A stretch of DNA of 64,000 nucleotides from NCBI RefSeq assembly GCF_023973825.1, contig NC_090125.1, positions 1 to 64,000 on the forward strand, read 5' to 3'. A program made the translations under genes and the position numbers. Shown here piece after piece: positions 1-13,020 of the stretch. This DNA is from Plasmodium brasilianum (Eukaryota > Apicomplexa > Aconoidasida > Haemosporida > Plasmodiidae). The notes under the pieces are model-generated. The model was given only the letters and a program-made list of their open reading frames with translations. It was not told the origin of the DNA and ran no database searches. Each line of letters opens with the position of its first letter. Position 1 is the first letter of the stretch.

Positions 1-1245
1 TTTATTTTATGATGGTTAAATGTATAAACAATCAAAAAAATATATAATATATTTTTAATCTACTTATTAGAATATATCTATCAAAAATTAATGAAAAATA
101 ATTACAAAGCTTCATTTTTTTTTTTGTCTCATGTAATTTAATATATTATTCTATTTACATTTAGTTATTATGTTAATATTTTTTATTATAAAATTATAAT
201 ATATTTTATATTTTTTCAACAATATGTTATAAATTATTTTGTTATAATTATTTCTTAATTATATTTCATAGTTATAATAAGTAGCCAAGCATATTTTTAT
301 TAATTATTACACCAAAATATACTTTTCGTTAATTAAAATATTGTCTATATAAAATGATTCTTCTATAAAAGTGATAATTATCCCATAAAAAAGAAAATAA
401 ATCTTTAATAAAATATACTTTATTAAGATTATTTTACTGAATAATATGTACCAGAAATAAAGAAATTTTGGGTAAAATATATAAATATAATATTAAGTAT
501 CACAGTCACACTTTAATAAGTACTTTCTATAAAAATAGCAACAATTTAGTATAATATATATATTATTAATTCTGATTCTTACTTAGAATGTGGTAAATGT
601 TTAAAAAAGTTAACAAAAAAATTAAAACTCTAAAGGTCTCTTCCAAAAATAAATAAGAATAAATAAGAGAAAAAAAAAGATATATATATATATATGGTAT
701 CCGTACTAATAATAATTTGGTTTACAGAACATATATTCCTGGAAAAAAGTAAGAATATAAAAAATCGTTTACATTAATATAGGTAATAATACATATATTT
801 ATATGTTTGTATTAAAAGAAAAATATTTATTATATAGATTGATGATATTTTTACAGATTAACTTTTATATTACATGTTGATATAACTTGTATGTACTTCG
901 TTATTGTTAATATCTTGACTTTTTGTTTATAAAGAGAATATTATTTTTTCATAAAAATATATTTATTTCTATGCATTCATATAAAAATATCGTTAGAATT
1001 TATCTCCATTTATAATATATTAACATATAGTAAAAGCAGATAAGAAGCGTACAAAATAAATAGTAATGTATTCAATTATTTTGTAGGAAAAACTTTAATT
1101 CTTATGAAAATTATTATTTTATAATTTTTTATTATATAAAAATATTAATTTAAATTTACACTAGAAATAAGTAAAAAGATACCAATTTGTATTTTTATTT
1201 CAGATTATTATATTGAACAAACTTCATTATTAACTTAGAATCCAT
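1..1245. other. AT-rich intergenic, upstream of STP1
   Basis: There is no convincing coding frame on either strand. The stretch holds long A/T runs and a short TA repeat near 680-696. It includes the presumed 5' UTR and promoter of the STP1 gene, but I recognise no specific element. Confidence 0.6.
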
Positions 1246-3792
1246 ATGGATTCTTGTTTTTCCTCGGTAATATTCATTGCTTTTTATGATGCTTAATTTT
1301 ATTTATAAGGAATTTATAATAAAGAAGGTGTTTATACATATCTAATTTAAAAATTATACCTTATATAATTTTTAATAATTTTTTTGTTTTTAGAATGTTC
1401 CTATTTTCGGAAATGATGCGTGGAGATTCCGTACAAAACCTGAATTTAAAAAGATTATAACACATGTACAAGAAAAAACTAATTCCTTGAAAAATGAAAA
1501 AAATAAGCAAATTTTCCGGCGTGTATGCCTAGAATTGGCTGAATATCTAATTATGAAAAAGAAAGAACCACCACCTTTTGAAAGACAAGATAAATGGGAA
1601 TTAGCACTGAAGCACTGGTTACAACAATACTATAAAGGGCAAAATAAATATGGCATATGTCCTATGATTTTGGAAGAAGAAAATAAACAAATTTTACAAT
1701 TAATACATGAAGCAGAAGATTTCTGCGAGGAAAAAAGAATAAAAAAACCAGAAGAGCAATGCCTTAGGAATTCACTTGCTAATCCAAATAATTGTGATAG
1801 TAATTGTTCTAGTAAAATTATTGATTATAACACTTGGATTACAGATAGAAAGAACTATTTCACCAATAATAAAGAGCACATTTATCAAAAATGCAAAAAA
1901 AAAAATCTAATATTACCATTTCCAAATAATTCTTGCGACGTAAGTAAGCCAGAAACATTTCAAAAACTTGCCGATTGCAAGCCTTTCGTTCCATTTATGC
2001 AACATGAAACTGTACAAACAAGAGAAGAACATACAAAGGAACAACAAGATTTAAATGAATTTCATGAGAAACCACTACAAGAATCTATGAAGCAAACAGA
2101 ATCGTTAAGCAGAGACCAGTTTCAACAGACACCTGATCCTCAACAAGTTGAAATAACATTATCTGAACCTCCAAGTATAAAAAATAATATTGGTGGGGAA
2201 AAAGTTGTCCAAGAGAAAACATCACTTCTCGGTATAAATTCCGAATTCCCATCTACAGAAACAGTGATAGAACCTATATCATCTGGTACAACTTTTGAAG
2301 GCACAAAAACAAGCCGTATTGTACAAACGCCTGCATCACCCCCTGAAGAGTCAAAAGACGTCTTTACTGCTTCTATTTTACCTACATCACCTGAAACTCC
2401 AGGTAACACCAATGCTTCCTATTAAAGTATTTTTTAAATAAATACACTATATAATATATATATTAAAAAAGCTATTACAGATGCAGCGGGAAATCCAACC
2501 AATACATACATATCATTTCTTTCAATAAGCTTTCTATGTATTATTGTATTTACCCTTTTAATTAAAGTAAAACTAAAACTGATGTATTAAAAATATTATA
2601 ATTATTTGCTCAGTCTAACAATTTATATTATAAAAATATTTTCTTTATAATATAGTATGCTTTACTAGGAAGGTTTAAAAAAAAAAAAAAGATGAAAAGA
2701 AGACAAGTGCATTTTCTGAGAATATTACTATCTTCATTTTCTAAAAAAAAAAGTGAGTTTTTATCACATAATTACGTAGAACACTTAACATGTTATGATA
2801 AAGAAATAGTAAAAAATATAAAAATACTTGAACACAATTTGAGCAAAGATCTAAACATGTCAAAGCAAAAAGATAGGAGCAAAACTATTATAGAAGTACA
2901 TATGGAAGTACTTGAAAAAAGCAAAAATGAGGAATGGGAATCTAGAAAAGTAGAATTTTTGGAAATATGCCTACAAGAGCTCTTAGAAGAGCAGTATGGT
3001 ACAAGTACTAATTTAACAAACGATAAAATAATGGAAAATACTAAAAATAATAATGATATGGAAAATCAAAAAATTCTATGGCATAAATGGATAGAAAGAT
3101 ATAGAAATCTCAGTGAAAAATTAAAAAAAGAAGAATGGTTCACTAATTTGAAAAATGAATGGAAAACGGAACAAGATTATATAAAAAAAAGTGAAAATTT
3201 AAAAACGATATTGTCAAATAAAAATCGTAAAATTCGTTTTATAGAATGGCAAAAAGATATATGGCGACATTGGATATCAAAAAAGGGTATTATTATAAAA
3301 CAACATTTGGAACATGACTGGTTAAATGGGTTGACAAAGGAATTCCTTAATATAACAGATGAATATAAAAATGAATCACTAATAAATATGGAAGAATTAA
3401 AGCACAAAGGAAGTTATGAAGAAATATATAAATATATTAGAAAAAATTTACTAGCAAAACTCTGTATACTCGTACTTATTATGGTACTAGAAGAAAGCAC
3501 AAAAGAGGAGGACATAGAAAATAGGGAATCATATTTAGATAATTTTATAAATGAATGGAATTCAAAGGAAAATTCAGATAAAAAACCAGAAATCGCAGAA
3601 AGAATAATTGAATATAAAGGAAATGATTTAGAAAATAATAGAAATAAGAAAATTCATGATCATATAGAGAAAAACAGCTACAGGACTGATTTAGGAAATT
3701 GGATAAGAGATGATATCGCATATGAAAATTCTATAAATAATGATGGAACAGTAGATGAATCCGTTAAAACATCAGAAAAATGCATTTTATAA
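1246..3792 (+). CDS. STP1: STP1 protein, surface-associated, with SURFIN-like intracellular domain; possibly a pseudogene
   Basis: Exon 1 is 1246-1266 (MDSCFSS, donor GTAATA). Exon 2 starts at 1394 after TTTTTAG and encodes a Cys-containing N-terminal region (pairs such as NCDSNC, KCKKK, SCDVS), then a Pro/Thr/Glu-rich stretch. A membrane segment with ITDAAGNPTNTY just before it lies at about 2471-2566, ending at donor GTAAAA. The last exon, 2656-3792, encodes about 378 residues: a basic start (KKKKKMKRRQ) and Trp/Glu/Lys-rich repeats such as EVLEKSKNEEW, KILWHKWIERYRNLSEKLKK and WRHWISKKGIII. This order (ectodomain, TM, Trp-rich intracellular domain) is typical of STP1, a family related to SURFINs and thought to be exported or at the red-cell surface. 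Two in-frame TAA codons (2423-2425, 2435-2437) separate the ectodomain from the TM. Either they kill the gene, or a 78 nt GT..CAG intron (2403-2480) removes them and keeps the frame, giving about 750 residues. I cannot decide. Confidence 0.85.
2403..2480 (+). other. possible small intron, or stop-bearing lesion, in STP1
   Basis: The segment begins AG|GTAACA and ends TTACAG|ATGC. It is 78 nt long and contains both in-frame TAA codons. Splicing would join a phase-1 G to AT, giving GAT, and continue into the GCA GCG GGA frame of the TM exon. Against it, the first 20 bases look as coding as their surroundings, and the ITDAA stretch just before the TM, familiar to me from other STP1 proteins, would be cut after IT. 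Confidence 0.4.
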
Positions 3793-6700
3793 ATTCATAG
3801 CCATAAACCTAAAATATATTTGGATTATATTAAATAGAAAGAATCTGTTGACGAAAAATATTATTTAAATTTTGTAAGCTCTGATGGAACTAAAAAAAGG
3901 CTTGTAATGTTATGCTCAATATAAAATAGTTATGCAGTCGTTAAATACAAAAATTTTGATGCATATATTTTAAAAATATTTGAGGTATATATACTTAATT
4001 TTTTCATGTAATAATATTTATTACATGTTAGATTAATGCTTGATCAATAAAATTAGCAAAATGTTAGCACATATATATATATAATTAATATTAATATTAA
4101 TATTAATATGTTTCTGAAATATTAAGCTTGTAGAAAATTAATATATTAAAAAATAAAAAAAAGGAAAAATCAATAGTTTTGTGATTCTATTTTTTAATTA
4201 ATATAATATTGTTACTTAAATTTATATAATTATTTATTATATGTACTCCATTAATACTGATTGTACAGTTTACTTCACATTTAGAAAAATAATTATTTTG
4301 TATACTTTATATATACCTATTATTTGATTTTTTAGTTATTAATTAATGTAAATAAATTAAAAAAAAAAAAAAATACGTTAAAACGCATGAAAAATTTATG
4401 GAAATACATACATAATTTATATAATTAAATATATTATAAAAAATATATACCACGTACTTTATGAATTTATGATATATTTTTATGAGTTAATGAATGTTCT
4501 CACCATTATAGTGTTCATTTATTATAAATTTCGAAATCCTTAACTGTTATATAAATAAGAATTTGTTTGGTAAGTTTTTATATATTTGCAAAATGAAAAA
4601 AACCTATTTAAAAATTCTATCTCATAATAAAAAATTTAATTTGTTTTCCAAACAAATATTGTAACTTATATGTAAAATGTCCACAAATATATATATATAT
4701 ATATAGATAACATTAATGTATTTCTTTTGTTTTATATAAATTTTGTTAAAATAAATTTAAAAATAAGTGAAATTATTAAAATGAATAAAATATAATAATA
4801 ATTATATTATTCTGAATGTATCGATTCACCTATATATCTGTGTTTATTTTACAATTTGGAAAAAAAATATAAAACTATATATAAAAATAATTCTTATGGT
4901 TTTGTTATTATTTTTTTTATGCATTATAGTTTATTATTATTTTTGTGAAATTAAATAAATAAAATAAAAATATATAAAAGTATTTAAATTAAACTGTACT
5001 AAATTTATATATTTCATCATTTATTTAAAATGAAATACAAATGAAACAGAATAAAATTATTTTATAGGAATTTCAAAAAATATCATATATTTTTTCTTTT
5101 TCATTTTCGACTAAATATCTATTTTGATTTTTATTATATTATATTAATAGAAAATTGTTTTTACATATTATTTTTCCATTTTAACTAGAATTTATAAATA
5201 TTGATTTCCAATCTTTTTCTTTTTAACTTTTTTGTACTTATTTTATAAAATTCCTGTTTATTATTACTTTTTATATATTTTTTTAAATTATCTATCTATA
5301 TATATATATGCATATTTATAAAATAATATAATATTGAATCTACGTCTGAAAATATAAAACGTATTTTGATACGTAATAATTTTTTACTGTTACCATATAC
5401 CATAAATATAGGTAGATTGTAAATTTTAATTTACCCTTTTTTATTAGATAAAAACTATAAAAATAACATTATGTTTCTTTTTTAAACAATATTATTAAAA
5501 CAGTAATAATATTAATAATAAATAAAAAAAATATATTATTCTTACTTAGCTATAGGTATTACAAGCAAGATATACAATGCTAACAGAAATATAAATTTAT
5601 CTTTGTAATATAATATACTTATAACATATAAAACAAATATATAATGATGTATTAATAATATTCTATTAAGAAAATAATTATTTTTATTTACTATCAATAC
5701 TAACATTATCCATGTTTTAATAATTTTTAATGAATTTAATGGAAATTAAATATTCTTATTTTATATTACATATAATAAAGATATAGTTCTCCGAAGTATA
5801 TCAGTTTAATATAATTAAGGCGTTTTTCAAAAAATACTTTTATGTTTTATAATATGAGCTATATATCACTTATTTATTTAAATAATATTCAGTATATATT
5901 ACATGAATATTAATATGTACGTTGTCTTTTATTTTATTTATTTGTTATGTAAACTTAATTTTTTAACTATAATCTTATAAATATGTTCTAAGTGTATAAA
6001 ATATATATTAAATATGAGATGTTATAAAAGCATATTAATATACATAAACTCATGAATATATTTATAATTTAATATAAAAGTTAAATAAGAAAAACTTAAT
6101 GTAGTGAAATATGCAACGCTTATTAATATCTATTTTACTTTATTAAGTGTATCATTTATGTAAAAATAAAAAAGAAGTGTATTAATATAATGAATAAAAA
6201 AAATAAAACAAGAACCAAAGAATATTCTTCGTAAAATAACTTTAACATATAATTATTTTAACGATTATAATAATTTTTCCTCCATATTAAATGTACATTG
6301 TTCATGAAGAATAAGACAATTAATTCCATATATTAAATAATAATAAAAAAAAAAAAAATTGTTTTTTTTCATTTTTTAATTTTTTTAAAACACATTTGAT
6401 TATATGTTAAATATATTAATAAAATTAACATATAATTTATAATTCATATATTATAGTAAATATATATAATAGTTAACTTTTTAGAACAATAAGTTATATA
6501 AAAAAAAGAACAAATAATTTAATAATATTTTCTAAGTACCTTGAATTAAATGTTATTGTGATGTTGAACACATCTGATTTATAATATTGATAAATAAAAT
6601 AGCAGTGGCATATACCTAACTGGAAAATATTACTATATTAAACTTCGAAACTATTTAATTATATATTGAAATAAAAACTGGTGTCGTAAAAAAGATTACT

Positions 6701-7790
6701 AATATTATGTGTACTCTATAGATTATAATTATAAATTTTGATTGACATATTAATCTATATTTTTGTTATGCTCCATGCACAAATGAATTCAATAATAAAT
6801 TTTACTAAAGCAATTAAGATAAATATTATATTATTTTGCTTTTTATTTTTAATACATAATAATAATTATTCTATAGTATAAACATATTTACTTTTTCTGC
6901 ATACATTTATATATCGAATATAAATATATATATTAGCCCATTATGAAGCTTCTAAGGAAGAAAGTAAAACTTTAACTTCTGTATATAATACAATGAAGAG
7001 AATTAGCAGATTATTTTAAAATTATACGATATAGTGCATTCATGGAATATTATATTTATAATTAAAATAAATTTTTTGAGGATGTATATTTTTCATTTAA
7101 CAAATAAATGCCTATTTTCATGTACTATACTACTTTTTAGCTAAATGTCTTCTTTTATTTAGTTAAATTTAAATTTTAGTAATATTCATGAAGTTCATTT
7201 TATTGACTAATATATATATTATTGATACTTATAATAAATATTAATTTAAATAATATGAAAGGTATTAACTTAACAATAAAAAAAATAATAATAGAATAAA
7301 TGAGAAAATACTATATCTTATAAATAGTTAATATTTATCTATTTATAATATTTTAAAAAGGAAAAAAAGGATTTCTGAAAAAATATTCAATTATAATAGG
7401 AAATTTATTTGAGATTATACTAAAATTAATTTATTTTTTTATATAATATATCAGTACAATTACATAAGTTTCATATGAATAAAAAAATAGAAAAGCGAAT
7501 TTTTCTCTATATTTTTTTTTTTACTTACAATAAAATAACCCTGTTTTTACAATTATTATTTTATCAATTAAAAGCGTTTATCTTATATTTTACTAACTAT
7601 TCTACTTACTGTAATGTTAATAAAAAGTAAAGAGGAAATTTTTCCTAAGTAATTTTTGTTTTTAAAATCTATATATGAAAAAAAGGAAAATACTACATAT
7701 TAACATATTATATATATTTTTTCATTTATATAAATATTAAAATGATACTAATTTAATTTTTGTTCCTTAAATCACGTATACCTATGTACA
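3793..7790. other. AT-rich intergenic, STP1 to PIR
   Basis: This is about 4 kb with no frame I can assign to a family on either strand. The first 150 bases are probably the STP1 3' UTR. A 26-codon open stretch at about 6938-7018 follows a TAG and looks slightly coding, but it is too short to name. Short TA runs and poly-A or poly-T tracts fill the rest. Confidence 0.55.
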
Positions 7791-8971
7791 ATGACAAGTG
7801 ACACTACAGAAGAAAACGTAAAATTTATTTTTCTTTTTTAATTATTATATATATTATTTTATCCAAGGCTTTGTTGTTCTAGAAATGATAGATAAATCTA
7901 TTTAATGAAAAATTTGTTTTGTGCATTTATATATTATTATTTTATATTTTTTGTTTTTAGAATACCGTGGCATTATATGTTAAATATAAAAGTGAATTTG
8001 AAACAGCTATCCAAGATATTCAGAATAAAAAACGGGATGGAGAAAATTCTGGAAGGAAATGTGGCCAAATGTTTAAAAAATATTTTGATTTTACTGAACC
8101 ATGCCAAGATGTTGGTAGATATTTAATTGAAATAAAGGAACTCTATAATCATGATAGCCTCAAACGTTGTAAATACTTAAATTATAAGATAAATTTAGAT
8201 GAAAAGTATAATAAAAATCCTGAATGGTTTCAGAGATATAATGAATTTTCATCCCAGTTAGGTAATATATGCAGAGAGGAAATTAAAATTATTCAGCAAG
8301 GTGTTTTAGATAAACTTAAAAAATTATACAGTTATTATGATGACTTTAAAAAATTTAATGGTAAAGACAATGACTCCGATGGTCATATATGTAATAGTGT
8401 TAGAGAATGTTATAACTTTTATAACGATAATTACAAAGAATGTCAAAAAAAAAGCAATGACCCTTTTTGTGAGGAGTTAATGAATTTCAAGAAAGCATAT
8501 GATTATAAAATGAATAAATTATCTCCATGCAATGGTTTACCACAAACGTTACCACAAATAGAACAAACTTCAACACAAATATTACCACCTACAAAAGAAG
8601 ATTACGTATTTGTTCCCATTTTAACAACGTCTATCGTATTACTTATGTCTTTCACTATATTTTTTTTATATAAGGTTAATAAGAATTATACTTAGAATTA
8701 ATAATAATTTATCACATATAGAATAATTTATTTTCACAAAAATTATAAGCATATAAAAATTATATTTTTAAATAAATATACATATATTTTGATGTAGTTT
8801 ACTCCACTGAAATCTTGGATTTATAATCGTTTACGAAAAAAAAAAATTATTGAACTTAACAAATTTCAAGAAGAGTCGAGAGAATCCTTACAAAACCTTC
8901 ATGAAAAAGTAAATAAAAATTATGAAGGAAGTTCTCATAATATATCCTATCAACCTCAAGGATACACTTGA
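7791..8971 (+). CDS. pir: PIR protein (Plasmodium interspersed repeat family), three exons, intact
   Basis: The model is join(7791..7817, 7961..8674, 8798..8971), all phase 0, about 304 residues. Exon 1 is MTSDTTEEN with donor GTAAAA. Exon 2 starts after TTTTTAG and holds the Cys-rich ectodomain; motifs include CGQMFKKYFDFTEPCQDVG, LKKLYSYYDDFKKF, and CNSVRECYNFYNDNYKEC followed by FCEELMNFKKAYDYKMNKL. A membrane segment lies at about residues 224-245 (VFVPILTTSIVLLMSFTIFF), ending LYK at donor GTTAAT. Exon 3 starts after GATGTAG with FTPLKSWIYNRLRKKK, the usual PIR cytoplasmic beginning, and ends at TGA 8969-8971. This three-exon plan and the LYK/FTPL junction are diagnostic of PIR. PIR proteins are variant antigens of infected red cells; individual roles are unknown. 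No lesion was seen. It is the last intact gene on the + strand in this window. Confidence 0.88.
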
Positions 8972-9499
8972 TGTAATATTAACCGTTTATATTATTTTCA
9001 ATAGAAAATAAAATACATAGTGATATATATATTACACATATGTACAAATTCATTAAGAAGCAATGTAAACAATAAATAAAGAAATGAATATATGTCTATA
9101 AAAATTATTCAAAAAAAAAGATAAAATGAATACGATGATATTTTTAAAATTAGTAGTAGAAAATTCCCTTTAAACGAGATTCCTCTTAGAATGAAATATA
9201 AATAATTTTAAAACTTAAGCATATAACACAAGATGATAAAGAAAAAGTGGATATCCTTATATAACAATATGAGGTAGCGTTTATTTTCTTAGTATTACAG
9301 AAGAAAAAACAACATTAGAAACAACACCAATAATAATATTATATAAATAAAATATGTAAAACCTTGGAATAAAAACATTAATCAAAATATAAAGTATATA
9401 TCTACTTTTTCTTTATAACTTTATTCAAAATTTTTATTATTTGTCCACTTTCAATTTAATATAACTAAAAATGTTACACATTATGTAACAGTTTTAACG
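8972..9499. other. AT-rich intergenic at a strand switch
   Basis: No coding frame was recognised. Reading changes here from + strand genes on the left to - strand genes and relics on the right, so both flanks present 3' ends (convergent). No sequence repeat or hairpin marks the switch. Confidence 0.5.
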
Positions 9500-10150
9500 T
9501 TTTTTTTCTTCTATTGATATATATTATATGTGACATTGTTAGCAGGGTATTTATGATTGGCGCTAAGGTAGATGAATTCTAATTTTAATTGAATTAAAAT
9601 TGGAAAAATCCTAACCATTATTTTATAATTCATAAATATGTTCTGCTCTAGCATTATTCTTATTGTTTTTTTACTGCATTCATACCTTATTCTATACATA
9701 ACATACATATGATTAAAAAAATTGATATCTGAAAAATAATAAAAATGGTGTAACTACATTATAAATTTTTTGATAAAGTAAATTTTAATAATAACAAATA
9801 GTATTTAAATGCCTATGTTTCGTTTTTATTTTCTCCATATAAAAAGAAAAATACAACAAATATTCCCATAAATATAATAGCAAGTAACATGTTTATGTTT
9901 ATAGAATCTGAGAAATAGAAATGTAATTCTTATTTTATTGAGTTTCCAGATAGAATCCATTTCTATATTATCTACACAATTTATTATCTATACGTTCAAA
10001 TAAGAATAATAATTTAGAAAAGGAGGATTTCATTTATCATTACATGGTATTTTTAGGCACCATGGTAATTTGTTCATTGTAAACTTCATGTACTCACTCA
10101 TTTTTTTTATTGTACATAGTTACATATGTCATTGGATTTTACTATAAATA
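9500..10150 (-). pseudogene. PIR relic (end of ectodomain, TM, last exon)
   Basis: On the - strand, about 10140-10030 reads KSNDICNYV, then MKFTMNKLPWCLKIPC. This parallels KKSNDPFCEELMNFKK..YKMNKLSPC in the intact PIR gene at 7.8-9.0 kb. A hydrophobic segment follows at about 9905-9838 (INMLLAIIFMGIFVVFFFLY), the PIR TM pattern ending FLY. Downstream, about 9690-9540 resembles a decayed last exon: the frames carry fragments such as RIRYECSKKTIRIMLEQNI and DFSNFNSIK, interrupted by stops and frame changes. No N-terminal exon or continuous frame remains. I infer an old truncated PIR copy. The 65-codon open frame at 9511-9708 is a chance part of it. Confidence 0.55.
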
Positions 10151-11669
10151 TGAATTTAGTTATTATCAGTATATAATATATTTTGCACTATACTTAATAT
10201 TGCGTTCAAAATAATAAACAAAAATACATGTAATATTGAAATTAGAGAAAATTATTCAAACACTGAAATATTCATTTAGAAAGGATAAATGAAATAATTT
10301 TAATGATAATGAGGATCCAAATTTTATTTTTAATTATCATTTCTTTACAGTAAGCATAGATTTAGTAAAAACGAAGTTCGGAAAACATGATGCACAAAAT
10401 TTAATTATAAAAAAAGCAAAAATTAGTCTGATATAATTGTTAATTATTGTTTTTATTAGAACAGTAATTATTTATTAAAATATATATTTACACACATTTT
10501 CAACCACATAGTGTGACACATAACAAAAATAAAATATAAAATTAATAAAGTAATATTATCTTACAACATCATTTATTTACTATCGACTTAATATATTTTA
10601 ACCAGAATTAATCTATAAAAGTTATTTACTTAGTTCTAAAAATTCGATATATACTTAATTTAATTTTTATAAAGAAATAATTTTAGTGCTGCAAAGGTTT
10701 CTTTCATTTATATATATTAAATATATAAGATTTAAACAAGAAAACATTAACAATTAGAAAAATATTTTTAAAATTCGAAATGTATTTCAACTTTATTTTA
10801 AGTCTATATGTAAAAAAATATTTTATTTTCTTAAATCTATGAAGTATATTTTTTTCTTTTTAAATAATAATTGATTGTATATTTAATAATATTTATGAAC
10901 TTATAAAATTAAATAAGAATGTAAATGAAATTAAAATATAATTCATAAGTTCTTAACTAAGAATCCTATTTAAAAGGATATTACTTAATTATGTGTTTAT
11001 AATTTTACTTTTATTTAATGTAAGGAAAATTATAATTCTAATAAAAGGATTCTTACAATTGATATAATTTATAACACATTTCACTTAAAACATATTATAT
11101 ATAATGAATATTAAGTTCTTTCTTAAGTAAAATAACATATATATATACATCAATACATCGAAATATATTTACTATCGTTCTTTTAATATAATCCAAGATA
11201 TACTTATTGTTAATTTTAAAATAATACACTTTCTTATTTATCTGAAAAAATAATAATTTTAGATTAAAATTCACAATATAGAAAGAAATATATTTTATTA
11301 CAAACATTAATTTCTAGAGTTCTAAATAATTATCCGTATTGTACTATAATACATATACTTTTGAGCATAAGCACATATATTTTATAAAAATATATTTAAA
11401 AATATAAATAAATACTTTATATCCTAGTTTTTATTAAGATACAATAATAATATATATTCAAATTCAAAAGCATTAAAATATTTAAATTCAAAAAGAGCAA
11501 TGAAAATATATTTATGTTGTGCATTAAAAACACCAGTTATACATATATGTATTTATAATATTTTAAAAATTATATGTATTCTCATTAATCAATTCACAAA
11601 AAATATTACGCTTATTACTATATATTAAAATTTTCATCATATAAACATATGAATTTTTTATTATTCACT
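10151..11669. other. AT-rich intergenic
   Basis: I found no recognisable frame. The 70-codon open frame on the - strand at 11095-11307 is low-complexity Ile/Tyr/Lys sequence, typical of chance ORFs in AT-rich DNA. The right end is probably the 3' flank of the fam-m relic. Confidence 0.5.
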
Positions 11670-12563
11670 TTACTCCTTTATTAACTTAATTTTGTTAAAT
11701 TTTTCATTATTTCTTAAAATCTTTTAGAACCCTACTATAAGCATAACATCTAACATAATCATAATTACGCTAAATAATGCTATAATAAGATAGTACAGTA
11801 CGTTTTCTCCCCATGCTTCTACATTATCTTTCAATGTTTTCAATATTCCATTGTTTGTAATGCTTTCCCCTGCCTCTTTCAAGGACGGTAAACTTGATAA
11901 TACGGGTACTCCTATTCCCAGCAAGAAAAATATAAAAAAAATAGCAACTCCAATTCCATACTTTCTAAATCTTATTTTTCTTAAAGATATATCACAAATT
12001 TTCCTGTTTCTTTCATGAATATGATCGTAATCTTTTTTTTTAATCCGTTTTTTTTTGAAAAAAAAATGTTTTCCATCAAACATTCCGTTATTATAATCTA
12101 TAACTTCTGTATAGTATTGAGCCTTATTTAATAAACTTTTATTAGATAATATGTTTTTACCATGGTCCATTTTTCACTAATAACTATATCCTTATTTTCA
12201 TACTCTGTATTATTTGATATATTATGTTTTAACCCTAAAATATTTGAGTCCTTATCATGATTACGTTCTGCCAGTAATTAAAAAGTTTTCGTACTTCTTT
12301 TCCTGACAAGATTGCAGTTCTCATTTGGATATTTATTAATCCTGATTTAAAAAGAAAAATAATAAATCAAGTAAATATTTGTTATATAAAGGATACAGAA
12401 TTAATTCGATGCAACATTATTAATTAAAAACGAGTATAATATGTGTATAAAGCACGTATCCTTATATAGTATTAAATACTATATTTTTAAGATGACATAT
12501 ACAACATAAAAAGATAAACTCAGAAATCTTAATAAATAAGATTGGTTTAGTTATTTGTTTCAT
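11670..12563 (-). pseudogene. fam-m: fam-m family gene, broken by several lesions
   Basis: Exon 1 is 12563-12480 (MKQITKPILFIKISEFIF.., donor GTATTT). Exon 2 starts near 12341 after AAATCAG and keeps the family landmarks: LLNKAQYYTEVIDYNNGMFDGKHF, basic KKKDYDHIHERNRKICDIS, a first TM (GVAIFFIFFLLGIGVPVL) and a second TM (LIIALFSVIMIMLDVMLIVG). Lesions: TAA at 12280-12278, inside what is normally F-RLLAK; a frame change at the T run 12171-12175; and TAA at 11726-11724, after which the normal tail NNEKFNKIKLIKE is still readable in frame to 11670. The exon junction also appears out of phase. Only a 148-residue piece is open. Assignment to fam-m rather than fam-l rests on the DGKHF block and the KIKL tail. 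It lies 2.8 kb downstream of the fam-l gene at 15.4-16.4 kb. Confidence 0.8.
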
Positions 12564-12850
12564 TATATAGATATTTAATATTCCAATAAATTATGCAAGG
12601 CAAAAATTAATAATAGAATAAAGTACTTCTAATGATAAAGAATGCTATATTTATTTCAAAATTCCTTTATTATTGTTTCGTAAATATTTAATAAAATATG
12701 TATAACTATAATGAATTTTATTGTATGTACAAACATATTTTACTTTAAAAATGTATTATATATTTTTTATCTTAATTTTATTTAAAATAAGAAAAACTTA
12801 CATTAAAATAAATTTATAAGAATAAATATATAAATACTCAAAATAAATAA
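12564..12850 (-). other. 5' flank of fam-m relic
   Basis: AT-rich sequence between the exon 1 start codon and the conserved upstream block. No other signal is visible. Confidence 0.4.
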
Positions 12851-13020
12851 CTTAATTATTTAAAGAAGTGCGCTGATTAAATAATTTTTTTATTGATCCT
12901 TTTAGATATAAACAAAGAAAAATAAATTTATTTTTACACATTTCGATATATTTAGTATATATGTTATATATAACATATCAAATATATATACAGTTCATTT
13001 CTCTACATAATAAAATTGTA
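12851..13020 (-). promoter_or_regulatory. conserved upstream block, fam-m relic
   Basis: About 290-460 bp upstream of the start codon. It contains TGATTAAATAATTTTTTTATTGA, then a GTATATATGTTATATATAACAT stretch and TTCTCTACATAAT. The same two-part arrangement recurs at similar distances from five other fam genes in this window. Its function is inferred from position and conservation only. Confidence 0.45.

Noticed and set aside
2140..2412. 90-residue open frame on the - strand
   Set aside because: It is antisense to the STP1 exon 2 and has no start context or family resemblance.
6938..7018. Short open stretch after a TAG, with loose resemblance to 14530-14640
   Set aside because: The similarity is limited to about 50 AT-rich bases. 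There are no splice partners and no family match.
9511..9708. 65-residue frame on the - strand
   Set aside because: It overlaps a decayed PIR last exon in mixed frames and is not an independent gene.
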